Below are positions 1-5,936 of a DNA stretch of 10,896 nucleotides, piece after piece (the stretch's first letter is position 1; every line of letters begins with the position of its first letter). The stretch covers positions 1 through 10,896 of the forward strand of contig JAJYZK010000069.1 of NCBI GenBank assembly GCA_021799945.1, given 5' to 3'. Source of the DNA: Acidobacteriota bacterium (lineage in GTDB: Bacteria > Acidobacteriota > Terriglobia > Terriglobales > Acidobacteriaceae). Made by a program: the position numbers and the translations under genes. Below the pieces are notes generated by a model. That model searched no databases. It was given only the letters and a program-made list of their open reading frames with translations, and had not been told where the DNA came from.

Positions 1-355
1 CGTACTTGAAGGTCATGTCCTGCAGTTCGCACTCGCCGCCGGCGTCGCAGACCGGGCAGTCCAGCGGATGGTTGCCCAGCAGCAGCTCGATGGTGGCTTT
101 GCGGGCCTGGACAATCTCCGGGCTCTCCGCGGTCACCACCATGCCCTCGGCCACCGGCGTGGTGCAGGCGGTCTGCAGCTTGGGCGCCTTTTCCACCCGC
201 ACCAGGCACATGCGGCAGGCGGCCTGCAAGGAAAGGCCGGGATAGTAGCAAAACTGGGGAATCGAGATGCCGGCCGAGCGGCAGGCCTCAATCAGCAGCG
301 TGCCCGCGGGCGCGGTAAGCTTTTTTCCATCGACGGTGAAGGTGACGTCAGCCAT
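1..355 (-). CDS. nuoG: NADH-quinone oxidoreductase subunit G, N-terminal part (cut by window edge)
   Basis: This is the iron-sulfur electron-relay subunit of the complex I peripheral arm, which passes electrons from the NuoE/NuoF module towards the quinone. Only the first 118 codons are present; the gene continues past the left edge. The visible part is the 2Fe-2S ferredoxin-like domain with Cys36, Cys47, Cys50 and Cys64 as expected ligands of cluster N1b. It is followed by the GNHPLDCPVC motif, giving the His96/Cys100/Cys103/Cys109 set of the N5 4Fe-4S cluster. The start at 355 gives the usual NuoG N-terminus (MADVTFTVDG) directly before the ferredoxin fold. It lies 36 nt downstream of nuoF and has only a weak purine-rich stretch as ribosome binding site. 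The molybdopterin-oxidoreductase-like C-terminal domain expected of NuoG is outside the window, so its integrity cannot be judged. Confidence 0.96.
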   Translation of the reverse strand, partial: MADVTFTVDGKKLTAPAGTLLIEACRSAGISIPQFCYYPGLSLQAACRMCLVRVEKAPKLQTACTTPVAEGMVVTAESPEIVQARKATIELLLGNHPLDCPVCDAGGECELQDMTFKY

Positions 356-391
356 AGGATTCTCGGTGAACTGCGATCTCCGGCGCCCGCC

Positions 392-1705
392 TCAGACGGT
401 CGCCAGGGCGGCTTCGCGATGATGCGCATACGGGCACGGCGCGCCGTTCAGGTGATCTTCAAATTCCTTCCGGAACTTCTTGACGAAGGCGATGGTGGGC
501 ATGGCCGCCGCATCGCCCAGGGGGCAGAAGGTTCTGCCCATCATGTTCTCGGCCAGGTAGCGGATGTTGTCGATGTCCCGGGCCTGTCCGCCCCCGGCGT
601 GGAAGCGGGTAAGGGTTTTTTCCAGCCAGTCCGTGCCTTCGCGGCAGGGAATGCACCAGCCGCAGCTTTCGTGCCGGTAAAACTTCATGGTGCGCAGGGC
701 GAACTCGACCATGCAGACGGTGTCGTCCAGCACCACCACGCCGCCGGAGCCCAGCATGCTTCCCGCCTTGCCCACCTGATCGAAGTCCATCCCGATGTCG
801 ATCTCCTCGGGCAGCAGCACGGGGGTGGAAGAGCCGCCGGGCACCACGGCCTTCAATTTGCGCCCTCCCGGAATGCCTCCGCCCACCTCATAGATCATCT
901 TCTTCAGGTTGTACCCCATGGGCAATTCATAGACGCCGGGGCGCTCCAGTTTGCCGCTCAGGCAGAACAGGCGGGTGCCGCCGTTGCGCTCCGTTCCCAG
1001 CTTGGCGTACTCCGCGCCGCCGATGCGGAAGATGTGGGGCACGGTGGCGATGGTCTCCGCATTGTTGATGATCGTCGGTCCGCCGTACAGGCCGACCACG
1101 GCGGGGAAGGGTGGACGGATGCGGGGAATGCCGCGCTTGCCCTCCAGCGACTCCATCAGCGCCGATTCCTCGCCCACCTCGTAGGCCCCGGCCCCGGTGT
1201 GCGAAACCACTTCGAAGTCCAGGCCGCTGCCGAAGATGTTCCGGCCCAGGAAACCCTTCGCGTAGGCCTCCTCGATGGCTCGCTCCATGATTTTGAGCAG
1301 GTAGCGATACTCCCCGCGCAGGTAGATGAAGCCCATCCTGGAACCGATGGCCAGTCCGGCGATGATCACGCCTTCGATCACCGAATGCGGATCGTGCTCG
1401 AAGATCAGGCGGTCTTTGCAGGTGCCCGGTTCGCTTTCGTCGCCGTTGACCAGCACGTATTTCGGTTTGGCCGACTGTTTGGGCACAAAGGACCACTTCA
1501 TTCCTGTGGGAAAGCCGGCTCCGCCGCGCCCGCGCAGGTTGGAGGCCTTCATCTCGGCGACGATGCCGTCGGCGCCCAGCTCGATGGCTTTGCGCGCGGA
1601 GGCGTATCCCCCCAGCTCCAGATATTTCTCGATGGAGGCGGCGCCCTTGCCGAAACGGAAAGAGAGCAGCTTGACTTCGTCCGGATGGGAGACCAGATCG
1701 GCCAT
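392..1705 (-). CDS. nuoF: NADH-quinone oxidoreductase subunit F (NADH/FMN-binding)
   Basis: NuoF is the cytoplasmic NADH-oxidising subunit of complex I. It binds FMN and the 4Fe-4S cluster N3 and pairs with NuoE. The predicted protein is 437 aa, a normal length. The glycine-rich nucleotide motif RGRGGAGFPTG is at about residues 58-68, and the FMN/NADH segment with NGDESEPG is at about 87-94. The cluster motif ESCGWCIPCREG supplies Cys348, Cys351 and Cys354, with the fourth ligand Cys394 in RTFCPLGD. The open frame extends upstream to 1975 through nuoE. The start at 1705 is chosen because it gives a canonical N-terminus, has GGAG at 1711-1714 with a 5-nt spacer, and lies 22 nt after the nuoE stop. 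The last ~20 residues (NGAPCPYAHH and on) are a short tail after the conserved domain with no obvious role. Confidence 0.98.
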   Translation of the reverse strand: MADLVSHPDEVKLLSFRFGKGAASIEKYLELGGYASARKAIELGADGIVAEMKASNLRGRGGAGFPTGMKWSFVPKQSAKPKYVLVNGDESEPGTCKDRLIFEHDPHSVIEGVIIAGLAIGSRMGFIYLRGEYRYLLKIMERAIEEAYAKGFLGRNIFGSGLDFEVVSHTGAGAYEVGEESALMESLEGKRGIPRIRPPFPAVVGLYGGPTIINNAETIATVPHIFRIGGAEYAKLGTERNGGTRLFCLSGKLERPGVYELPMGYNLKKMIYEVGGGIPGGRKLKAVVPGGSSTPVLLPEEIDIGMDFDQVGKAGSMLGSGGVVVLDDTVCMVEFALRTMKFYRHESCGWCIPCREGTDWLEKTLTRFHAGGGQARDIDNIRYLAENMMGRTFCPLGDAAAMPTIAFVKKFRKEFEDHLNGAPCPYAHHREAALATV

Positions 1706-1727
1706 TATTTCTCCAGCAAGGCGCGGG

Positions 1728-2231
1728 CTAGGATCGCGCGCGGTAGTCGTCCAGAACCCTGTCCATCGATTCCGGGGTGAGGTTTTCGTGAAAGTCGTAA
1801 TTGACCTGGACCGCGGGAGCCCAGCTACAGGCTCCGATGCACTCCACTTCCTCGAGGGAAAACAGCTTATCCGGAGTCGTTTCCTTGTTGCCCACGCCCA
1901 GCCGCCGCTTGCAGTGCTCGAACAGTTCGTTGCCGCCGCGCAACATGCAACTGATATTGGTGCAGACCTGCACATGGAATTTGCCGTGCGGCTCGGTATG
2001 CAGAAGGGAGTAATAGCTGATTACGTTGCGCACATCCAGCTCGGTGATCTGGATGCGCCGGGCGATTTCGGCCACCGCCTCGTCGGAGATGCAGCCGATC
2101 TCATCCTGCGCGTACAGCAGCATGGGGATCAGGGCCGAGCGGCGCACGGGATAAAGACCGACAAGGCGGTCGAAGCGGGCCGCCAGCGCCGGGCTGAAGA
2201 TGGTTTTCGATTCGCTGCTATCGCCGCTCAT
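1728..2231 (-). CDS. nuoE: NADH-quinone oxidoreductase subunit E (2Fe-2S, 24 kDa)
   Basis: NuoE is the thioredoxin-fold 2Fe-2S subunit that docks on NuoF in the complex I NADH-oxidation module. The protein is 167 aa. Its helical N-terminal part contains the family-typical stretches LLYAQDEIGCIS and VISYYSLL. The cluster N1a ligands are visible as Cys90-x4-Cys95 and Cys131-x3-Cys135 (VECIGAC). The ATG at 2229-2231 overlaps the stop codon of the upstream 143-aa ORF as ATGA. No convincing Shine-Dalgarno sequence lies immediately upstream, so translation probably depends on reinitiation after that ORF. This ties the unknown ORF to NuoE expression. The gene is complete and not diverged. Confidence 0.97.
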   Translation of the reverse strand: MSGDSSESKTIFSPALAARFDRLVGLYPVRRSALIPMLLYAQDEIGCISDEAVAEIARRIQITELDVRNVISYYSLLHTEPHGKFHVQVCTNISCMLRGGNELFEHCKRRLGVGNKETTPDKLFSLEEVECIGACSWAPAVQVNYDFHENLTPESMDRVLDDYRARS

Positions 2232-2659
2232 TCTGTGCTGTTGACCCCTTCCCGGGCCGCCGAACCGGCCGGACGGGGCTGCTGCCCGGCCGCCCCCAGC
2301 AAAGCCACCCAGTCCATTGCCGCATGGTCCAGTTCCTTCACCTGTCCGGCGAAGCCGTATCCTTCAAAAAGCAGTTCGCCATTTTCCTCGATCAGGAAGC
2401 TTCCGCGCGGGCTGTCGGCGTGCTCCGGATCGAGCGCCCAGTGCGCGCCGCCCGATTCCGGTCTGAAATCAAGCTCCAGCCGGTGGACGCCGCAGCCAAG
2501 CCGCGCCGACCCGTCCTGCGCGCTCACCGCAAACTGCGCCTCCTCTGCCGGACGATGGAGATTCGCGGCGTGGGCGTATGCCCGCAGCATGGAGACCAGG
2601 GACAACCATATCTCCCGGCGCACCGTCTCCGCCGGGCGCTCCGCCGCGGTCCGGCTCAT
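2228..2659 (-). CDS. unrecognised 143-aa protein inside the complex I operon
   Basis: I do not recognise this gene. It encodes 143 aa and starts at the ATG at 2657-2659, which overlaps the nuoD stop as ATGA. It ends at 2228, where its stop overlaps the nuoE start, again as ATGA. A good ribosome site (GGGAGAG, 2668-2674, 8-nt spacer) supports this start. The open frame continues upstream to 3151, but only antisense-free shadow of nuoD. The predicted protein is soluble, with no signal peptide or membrane helix. It has an amphipathic N-terminal helix (about 10-32), a probably beta-rich middle (about 40-107), a short helix (about 109-122) and an unstructured Ala/Gly/Pro tail. It has one cysteine (Cys56), so it cannot be an iron-sulfur subunit or a diverged NuoB, which needs four cluster cysteines. 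Context suggests an accessory or assembly factor for complex I; that is inference only. Confidence 0.8.
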   Translation of the reverse strand: MSRTAAERPAETVRREIWLSLVSMLRAYAHAANLHRPAEEAQFAVSAQDGSARLGCGVHRLELDFRPESGGAHWALDPEHADSPRGSFLIEENGELLFEGYGFAGQVKELDHAAMDWVALLGAAGQQPRPAGSAAREGVNSTE

Positions 2660-3885
2660 CGATCGATCTCTCCCAGCACAATGTCGATCGAGCCGATCAC
2701 GGCCACCACGTCTGCCAACAGACGGCCGGCGCACATGGTCTCCAAGGCTTGCAGGCTGGCGAAGGTGGGGTTCCGCATGTGCACGCGGTACGGCTTGGAC
2801 GTGCCGTCGCTGACCACGAAATAGCCCATTTCGCCGCGCGGCGACTCGATCGCCTGGTATACCTGGCCGGCGGGTACGGCGAACCCTTCGGTCACAATCT
2901 TGAAATGATGGATCAGGGACTCCATCTCGGTCTTCATCTTCTCGCGGTCGGGCAGCACGATCTTGGGGGCATCCGCCTTGATCGGTCCGGAAGGCATTCC
3001 CTCCAGCGCCTGACGGCAGATCTTCACCGACTCCCGCATCTCTTCCATGCGCAGTTGATAGCGGGCCCAGACGTCGCCGTCCTGGGAGACCGGAACTTTG
3101 AATTGGAACTTCTCGTAGCCGGAGTAGGGCATGTCGCGGCGCAGATCCCAATCCACGCCGCTGGCCCGCAGCGGAGGTCCGGTGACGCCGAAGGCAACCG
3201 CGTCGGCGGCGCTCAGATAGCCGACGCCCTTCAGCCGGTTCACCCAGATGGGATTGCCGGTGAGCAGATTCTGATATTCGTCGATCCTTTCCGGCATCAT
3301 GTCCAGAAGTTTCCGCACCCGGTCGAAGAGATCCAGGGGAGGCTCCAGGGCCAGGCCGCCGATGCGGAAATACGAGCCCATCATGCGCTGGCCGCTGACA
3401 TGCTCGAAGATCTTCAGAATCTCCTCCCGCTCGCGGAAGGTGTAAAGGAAGACGGTGAGCGCGCCGATGTCCATGGCGTGCGTGCCCAGCCAGACCAGAT
3501 GCGACTGGATGCGCGTCAACTCGTTCAGCAGGACCCGCAGATACTGCGCCCGGGGCGGAATCTCCAGTTCCAGAAGCTTTTCCACGGCCAGGCAGTAGCA
3601 GAGGTTGTTGGACATCGGGCTGAGGTAGTCGATGCGGTCGGTAAGCGGGACCACCTGCTGGTAAAACTTGGCCTCGCAGGTCTTTTCGATGCCGGTGTGC
3701 AGAAAGCCGATGTCGGGAACCAGGCGCAGAACGGTTTCGCCGTCAATCTCCAGCACCAGGCGGAGCACGCCGTGGGTCGAGGGGTGTTGGGGGCCCATGT
3801 TGAGGACCATGGTGCGGTCCCCGGAAGCGGACTCCGGACGGGGCTCGATCAGCGGATCGATGGTGAAGTTTGCGGCGTCGGGCAT
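2656..3885 (-). CDS. nuoD: NADH-quinone oxidoreductase subunit D (49 kDa, quinone site)
   Basis: NuoD is the hydrogenase-large-subunit-like protein that forms most of the quinone-reduction chamber of complex I together with NuoB. The protein is 409 aa, normal for an unfused NuoD. Diagnostic stretches are LNMGPQHPSTHGVLR (28-42), LHTGIEK (62-68), LTDRIDYLSPM (81-91) and the C-terminal DIVLGEIDR. His38 and Tyr87 fall in the positions of the quinone-headgroup ligands His38/Tyr87 known from Thermus Nqo4. The start at 3885 gives the MPDAANFTID N-terminus, with GGAGGGG 8 nt upstream and a 1-nt overlap with the nuoC stop (TGATG). The frame stays open to 4086 through nuoC, but the upstream part has no NuoD similarity. 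Its stop overlaps the next ORF as ATGA. nuoC and nuoD are separate genes here, not fused as in E. coli. Confidence 0.98.
   Translation of the reverse strand: MPDAANFTIDPLIEPRPESASGDRTMVLNMGPQHPSTHGVLRLVLEIDGETVLRLVPDIGFLHTGIEKTCEAKFYQQVVPLTDRIDYLSPMSNNLCYCLAVEKLLELEIPPRAQYLRVLLNELTRIQSHLVWLGTHAMDIGALTVFLYTFREREEILKIFEHVSGQRMMGSYFRIGGLALEPPLDLFDRVRKLLDMMPERIDEYQNLLTGNPIWVNRLKGVGYLSAADAVAFGVTGPPLRASGVDWDLRRDMPYSGYEKFQFKVPVSQDGDVWARYQLRMEEMRESVKICRQALEGMPSGPIKADAPKIVLPDREKMKTEMESLIHHFKIVTEGFAVPAGQVYQAIESPRGEMGYFVVSDGTSKPYRVHMRNPTFASLQALETMCAGRLLADVVAVIGSIDIVLGEIDR
2668..2674 (-). promoter_or_regulatory. ribosome binding site for the 143-aa ORF
   Basis: GGGAGAG on the minus strand, 8 nt before the ATG at 2659 and inside the 3' end of nuoD. 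It fixes the start of the 143-aa ORF and argues that the ORF is translated in its own right. Confidence 0.6.
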
Positions 3886-4376
3886 CAGCGGTACCCCTCC
3901 ACGGGATAGTCCTTGCGGAGCGGGTGGCCTTCCCACTCCTCGGGCAGCATGATGCGGCGCGGATTCGGGTGGCCGTCGAAGCGCACGCCAAACAGATCCC
4001 AAACCTCGCGTTCGTAAAAATTGGCCGCGGGCCACACCGGCGTGATGCTGTCCACGGCCGGATCCCGCGTGTCGAGCAGCACGCACAGCCGCAGACGTTC
4101 CTTGAGGCTGTGCGAAAGCAGATGATAGGTTACCTGAAGCCGCGGCTCGACCGGATAGCGGTCCACGCAGGTGACATCGGCCAGGAAGTTATAGCCTGCG
4201 CTCCGCAGCGTCCGGCAGACTTCGCGGATGGCCTGGCGGGCGATCCAAAGAGTCAGCTCCCGGTGGGCGAAGCCCGCGCCGGCGATGGCCTGGGGATGGC
4301 GGGCCATGAGCGCAGCTACGGCGCGATTCTCCGCGTGCGCGGCGAGAACGGAATCTTTGTCCTGCGCGGATTCCAT
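3885..4376 (-). CDS. nuoC: NADH-quinone oxidoreductase subunit C (30 kDa)
   Basis: NuoC is a small peripheral-arm subunit that packs on NuoD and stabilises the hydrophilic domain of complex I. The protein is 163 aa and complete. The family signature YEREVWDLFG (121-130) is followed by the matching VRFDGHPNPRRIMLP and the terminal HPLRKDYPVEGY, all typical of NuoC. The region around residues 60-85 (GYNFLADVTCVD...) also fits the family. The start at 4376 is the first ATG after the nuoA stop with a 2-nt gap. An AGGG about 12 nt upstream, within the end of nuoA, is a plausible ribosome site. In most bacteria nuoB lies between nuoA and nuoC; here the two are directly adjacent. Confidence 0.97.
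   Translation of the reverse strand: MESAQDKDSVLAAHAENRAVAALMARHPQAIAGAGFAHRELTLWIARQAIREVCRTLRSAGYNFLADVTCVDRYPVEPRLQVTYHLLSHSLKERLRLCVLLDTRDPAVDSITPVWPAANFYEREVWDLFGVRFDGHPNPRRIMLPEEWEGHPLRKDYPVEGYR
3894..3900 (-). promoter_or_regulatory. strong ribosome binding site for nuoD
   Basis: GGAGGGG on the minus strand, 8 nt before the nuoD ATG at 3885 and lying inside the last codons of nuoC. It decides the nuoD start over the longer open frame. Confidence 0.7.
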
Positions 4377-4378
4377 GT

Positions 4379-4786
4379 TTACAGATCGCCCTTATCCGCC
4401 GCCCAATCCAAAATGCCCTTCCTGACGACATAGTAGAAACCGATCAGGACGAAGCCGAGGTAGACCGCCATCTCCCAAAAACCGAAAAGCCGTGAGCCGG
4501 TCAATTTAGGCAGATCGCGATAGACCACGGCCCAGGGCAGCATGAAGACGACTTCGACATCGAAGAGGATGAACAGCATCGCCACCATATAAAAGCGGAC
4601 GGTAAACCGCCCACGGGCGTCGCCCTCGGCGGGAATGCCGCACTCATACGCCGCCAGCTTGGCGGCCGTATTGCGATGCCTGCCGATGAACCAGGATGCG
4701 CTCACCATTCCAGCGGCAAGGCCAACGGCGATAAGGATTTGCAGCAGCAGGGGCAGATAATTCCAGAGATAGGCCGGCGCATCCAT
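4379..4786 (-). CDS. nuoA: NADH-quinone oxidoreductase subunit A (membrane)
   Basis: NuoA is a small membrane subunit at the junction of the membrane and peripheral arms of complex I. The protein is 135 aa with three predicted transmembrane segments at about 9-34, 62-88 and 100-122. The conserved loop AAYECGIP (45-52) contains the family cysteine. The second helix carries the hallmark RFYMVAMLFILFDVEVVFMLPWA region (residues 64-86). The start at 4786 is fixed by an in-frame TAG at 4799-4801 a few codons upstream. The ribosome site is poor: only an AGG touches the ATG. This is the first gene of the visible operon, so its promoter should lie in 4787-5053. Confidence 0.97.
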   Translation of the reverse strand: MDAPAYLWNYLPLLLQILIAVGLAAGMVSASWFIGRHRNTAAKLAAYECGIPAEGDARGRFTVRFYMVAMLFILFDVEVVFMLPWAVVYRDLPKLTGSRLFGFWEMAVYLGFVLIGFYYVVRKGILDWAADKGDL

Positions 4787-5053
4787 CCTGATTTGACTCT
4801 AAGTTTTCGGCTGCATGGCGTCAAGCCGCGGCGGCCTGGCTCGGGAGGCTGCCGCGAGACTGCCGAGACTGATTGGAGCGGCGCGCGGCGAGGAAAGCAG
4901 GCGCGAAGAGGGCGCTGAAGGAAAGGCGCGCCGATTCGGCCGCAAATGTCTAAAGATTTTTGCCTTACTGCCGATGCATCCCACAGAGGGTGTTGCTTCG
5001 TGCTCAGCGAACCGCTACGCAGAAGGATGCCGGCCGGTGTCGGAGATGCCAAA
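4787..5053. promoter_or_regulatory. divergent intergenic region between nuoA and the 188-aa gene
   Basis: This 267-bp stretch must hold the promoter of the nuo operon (minus strand) and probably that of the plus-strand gene at 5054. I see no confident sigma-70 -35/-10 pair. An A/T-rich patch at about 4945-4962 stands out in otherwise GC-rich DNA. A short perfect dyad (GCCGA-T-TCGGC) lies at 4930-4940 and could be an operator, but it is short enough to be chance. Neither transcription start can be placed. Confidence 0.4.
5042..5045 (+). promoter_or_regulatory. ribosome binding site supporting the start at 5054
   Basis: GGAG lies 8 nt before the ATG at 5054. The alternative in-frame ATG at 4946 has no comparable site, so the shorter start is preferred. 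Confidence 0.5.
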
Positions 5054-5620
5054 ATGAGCCTGCCCGGGGAAGTCGAAAGGATCGTCGAACGGGCCGGGCA
5101 GCCGCCGGTGGCAATCTCGAGTCAACGCTCGAGTCAGCCCTCGAGTCAACGATCCGCGCAGGCGCCTGGGCAGGAACCCGGCTGGGATTCGAGACAGGAA
5201 TCCAGACTGGAATCCTGCCGAAATTCGGATTCGGAGCCGCTTCCGATCCGCGACCAGACCAGCCGCGGCCCGGCTCGGCTGGCTCTACATCCCGGCAATC
5301 CAGTCTCCGCGGTCCTGCATCCGTCGGCGCCCCGGCGGATTACCCGCGACGCCGGCCGCGGCCTGGAGATTCTGGGCCACGCCATTGAATATCTTGCCGA
5401 CGAGTACGCTCTGGAGATTGAGCGCTACGGCGCCCTCGATCCCACCGATCCGCGGCTGGAGGCGATCCGCATATTGAAATTGCTGAATCGCAAAATCCAC
5501 TACAGTTGTCCGCCGCTTGAGCCGCTCGGCTGGCGCATCCGGCAATTTCTTCTGCGCGCCGCCTCTCTCCGCCGGGTGATCGCGGACAGCGAGACGGAAA
5601 CACCGCATACCAGGCGATAG
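5054..5620 (+). CDS. hypothetical protein, 188 aa, low-complexity N-terminal half
   Basis: No function is recognised. The start at 5054 is preferred because GGAG lies 8 nt upstream; an in-frame ATG at 4946 would add 36 residues of unconvincing sequence. Residues about 15-100 are a Ser/Gln/Arg/Pro/Glu-rich, probably disordered region that includes a tandem SSQR/SSQP/SSQR repeat. Residues about 101-166 look like a real folded domain, with an amphipathic helix (GRGLEILGHAIEYLADEYALE), a DPTDPRLEAIRILKLLNRKI helix and a SCPPLEP turn. From memory this resembles small conserved hypothetical proteins of Acidobacteriota with a core of the type LEILGHAIEYL...LLNRxI; that similarity is not verified. 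The gene is transcribed divergently from nuoA. There is no signal peptide or membrane segment. Confidence 0.7.
   Translation: MSLPGEVERIVERAGQPPVAISSQRSSQPSSQRSAQAPGQEPGWDSRQESRLESCRNSDSEPLPIRDQTSRGPARLALHPGNPVSAVLHPSAPRRITRDAGRGLEILGHAIEYLADEYALEIERYGALDPTDPRLEAIRILKLLNRKIHYSCPPLEPLGWRIRQFLLRAASLRRVIADSETETPHTRR
5116..5151 (+). repeat. three tandem 12-bp repeats inside the 188-aa gene
   Basis: Three head-to-tail 12-bp units of the form CTCGAGTCAACG. Units 1 and 3 are identical; unit 2 differs at the last three or so bases. They are in frame and encode SSQR, SSQP and SSQR. Each unit contains an XhoI-type CTCGAG hexamer. The pattern suggests slippage-driven expansion of a disordered linker. 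Confidence 0.8.
5193..5216 (+). repeat. two imperfect 12-bp direct repeats inside the 188-aa gene
   Basis: Two adjacent 12-mers, GACAGGAATCCA and GACTGGAATCCT, match at 10 of 12 positions. They have the same period as the tandem array 40 bp upstream and also keep the reading frame (encoding RQES/RLES-type residues). Confidence 0.55.
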
Positions 5621-5936
5621 CAGGCCAATAGCTCGCTGCCGGTTCCAGAAACTGCCGAATGGCGGTCGCCCGCCTCACCGCGCCCTTCAACAACCGAGAT
5701 GGCGGATCCACGATTCCGGCGAAAACCTCTCCGCCTATCTCCGGAGCTTCGACGGCCCGCAAACCTATTTTTCACCTGATGCTTAGAGGTTGAAATTGAA
5801 GCGGATCTCGAAGTCGCTGCGGGAAAGCGCAAAGCCACCGCGCCGACAAATCGGGAATCTCCAACATTCTCCGAAGCAGCCGCGCCAGCCCATCGGGAAG
5901 GTCTGCTTGCGGCCTATCGACCGCTCAGGCTGCCGC
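5621..5936. other. 316-bp intergenic stretch between convergent genes
   Basis: This lies between the stop of the plus-strand 188-aa gene and the stop of the minus-strand isomerase-like gene. I see no supported gene except the doubtful 36-codon ORF at 5783-5893. No strong bidirectional terminator with a T-run is evident. A short direct repeat, CCGCTCAG at 5921-5928 and 5933-5940, straddles the isomerase stop. The rest shows nothing I can name. Confidence 0.5.
5783..5893 (-). pseudogene. possible remnant of an outer-membrane beta-barrel C-terminus (36 codons)
   Basis: This is a 36-codon minus-strand frame from the ATG at 5893 to TAA at 5783. Its last 16 residues, FALSRSDFEIRFNFNL, have the alternating polar/aromatic pattern of a final beta-barrel strand, as in TonB-dependent receptors or porins. 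The first ~20 residues are Cys/Trp/Arg-rich and look non-coding. No Shine-Dalgarno sequence precedes the ATG. It could be the tail of a decayed barrel gene whose upstream part was lost, or chance. I call it only because the terminal strand pattern is striking. Confidence 0.2.

Noticed and set aside
68..1780. 570-codon open frame on the plus strand
   Set aside because: It is the complement of nuoG, nuoF and part of nuoE, which carry unmistakable cofactor motifs. Its product is low-complexity His/Gly/Ala-rich.
2228..2659. The possibility that the 143-aa ORF is a displaced, diverged NuoB
   Set aside because: NuoB needs four cysteines for cluster N2, including an adjacent pair. This protein has a single cysteine and no matching segments.
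2578..3909. 443-codon plus-strand frame
   Set aside because: It is antisense to nuoD and shows no recognisable domain.
4815..5057. 80-codon plus-strand frame ending in an ATGA overlap with the start at 5054
   Set aside because: The overlap is suggestive of coupling, but the product is Arg/Ala/Glu-rich without pattern, has no good ribosome site, and would occupy the region where the nuo promoter must lie.
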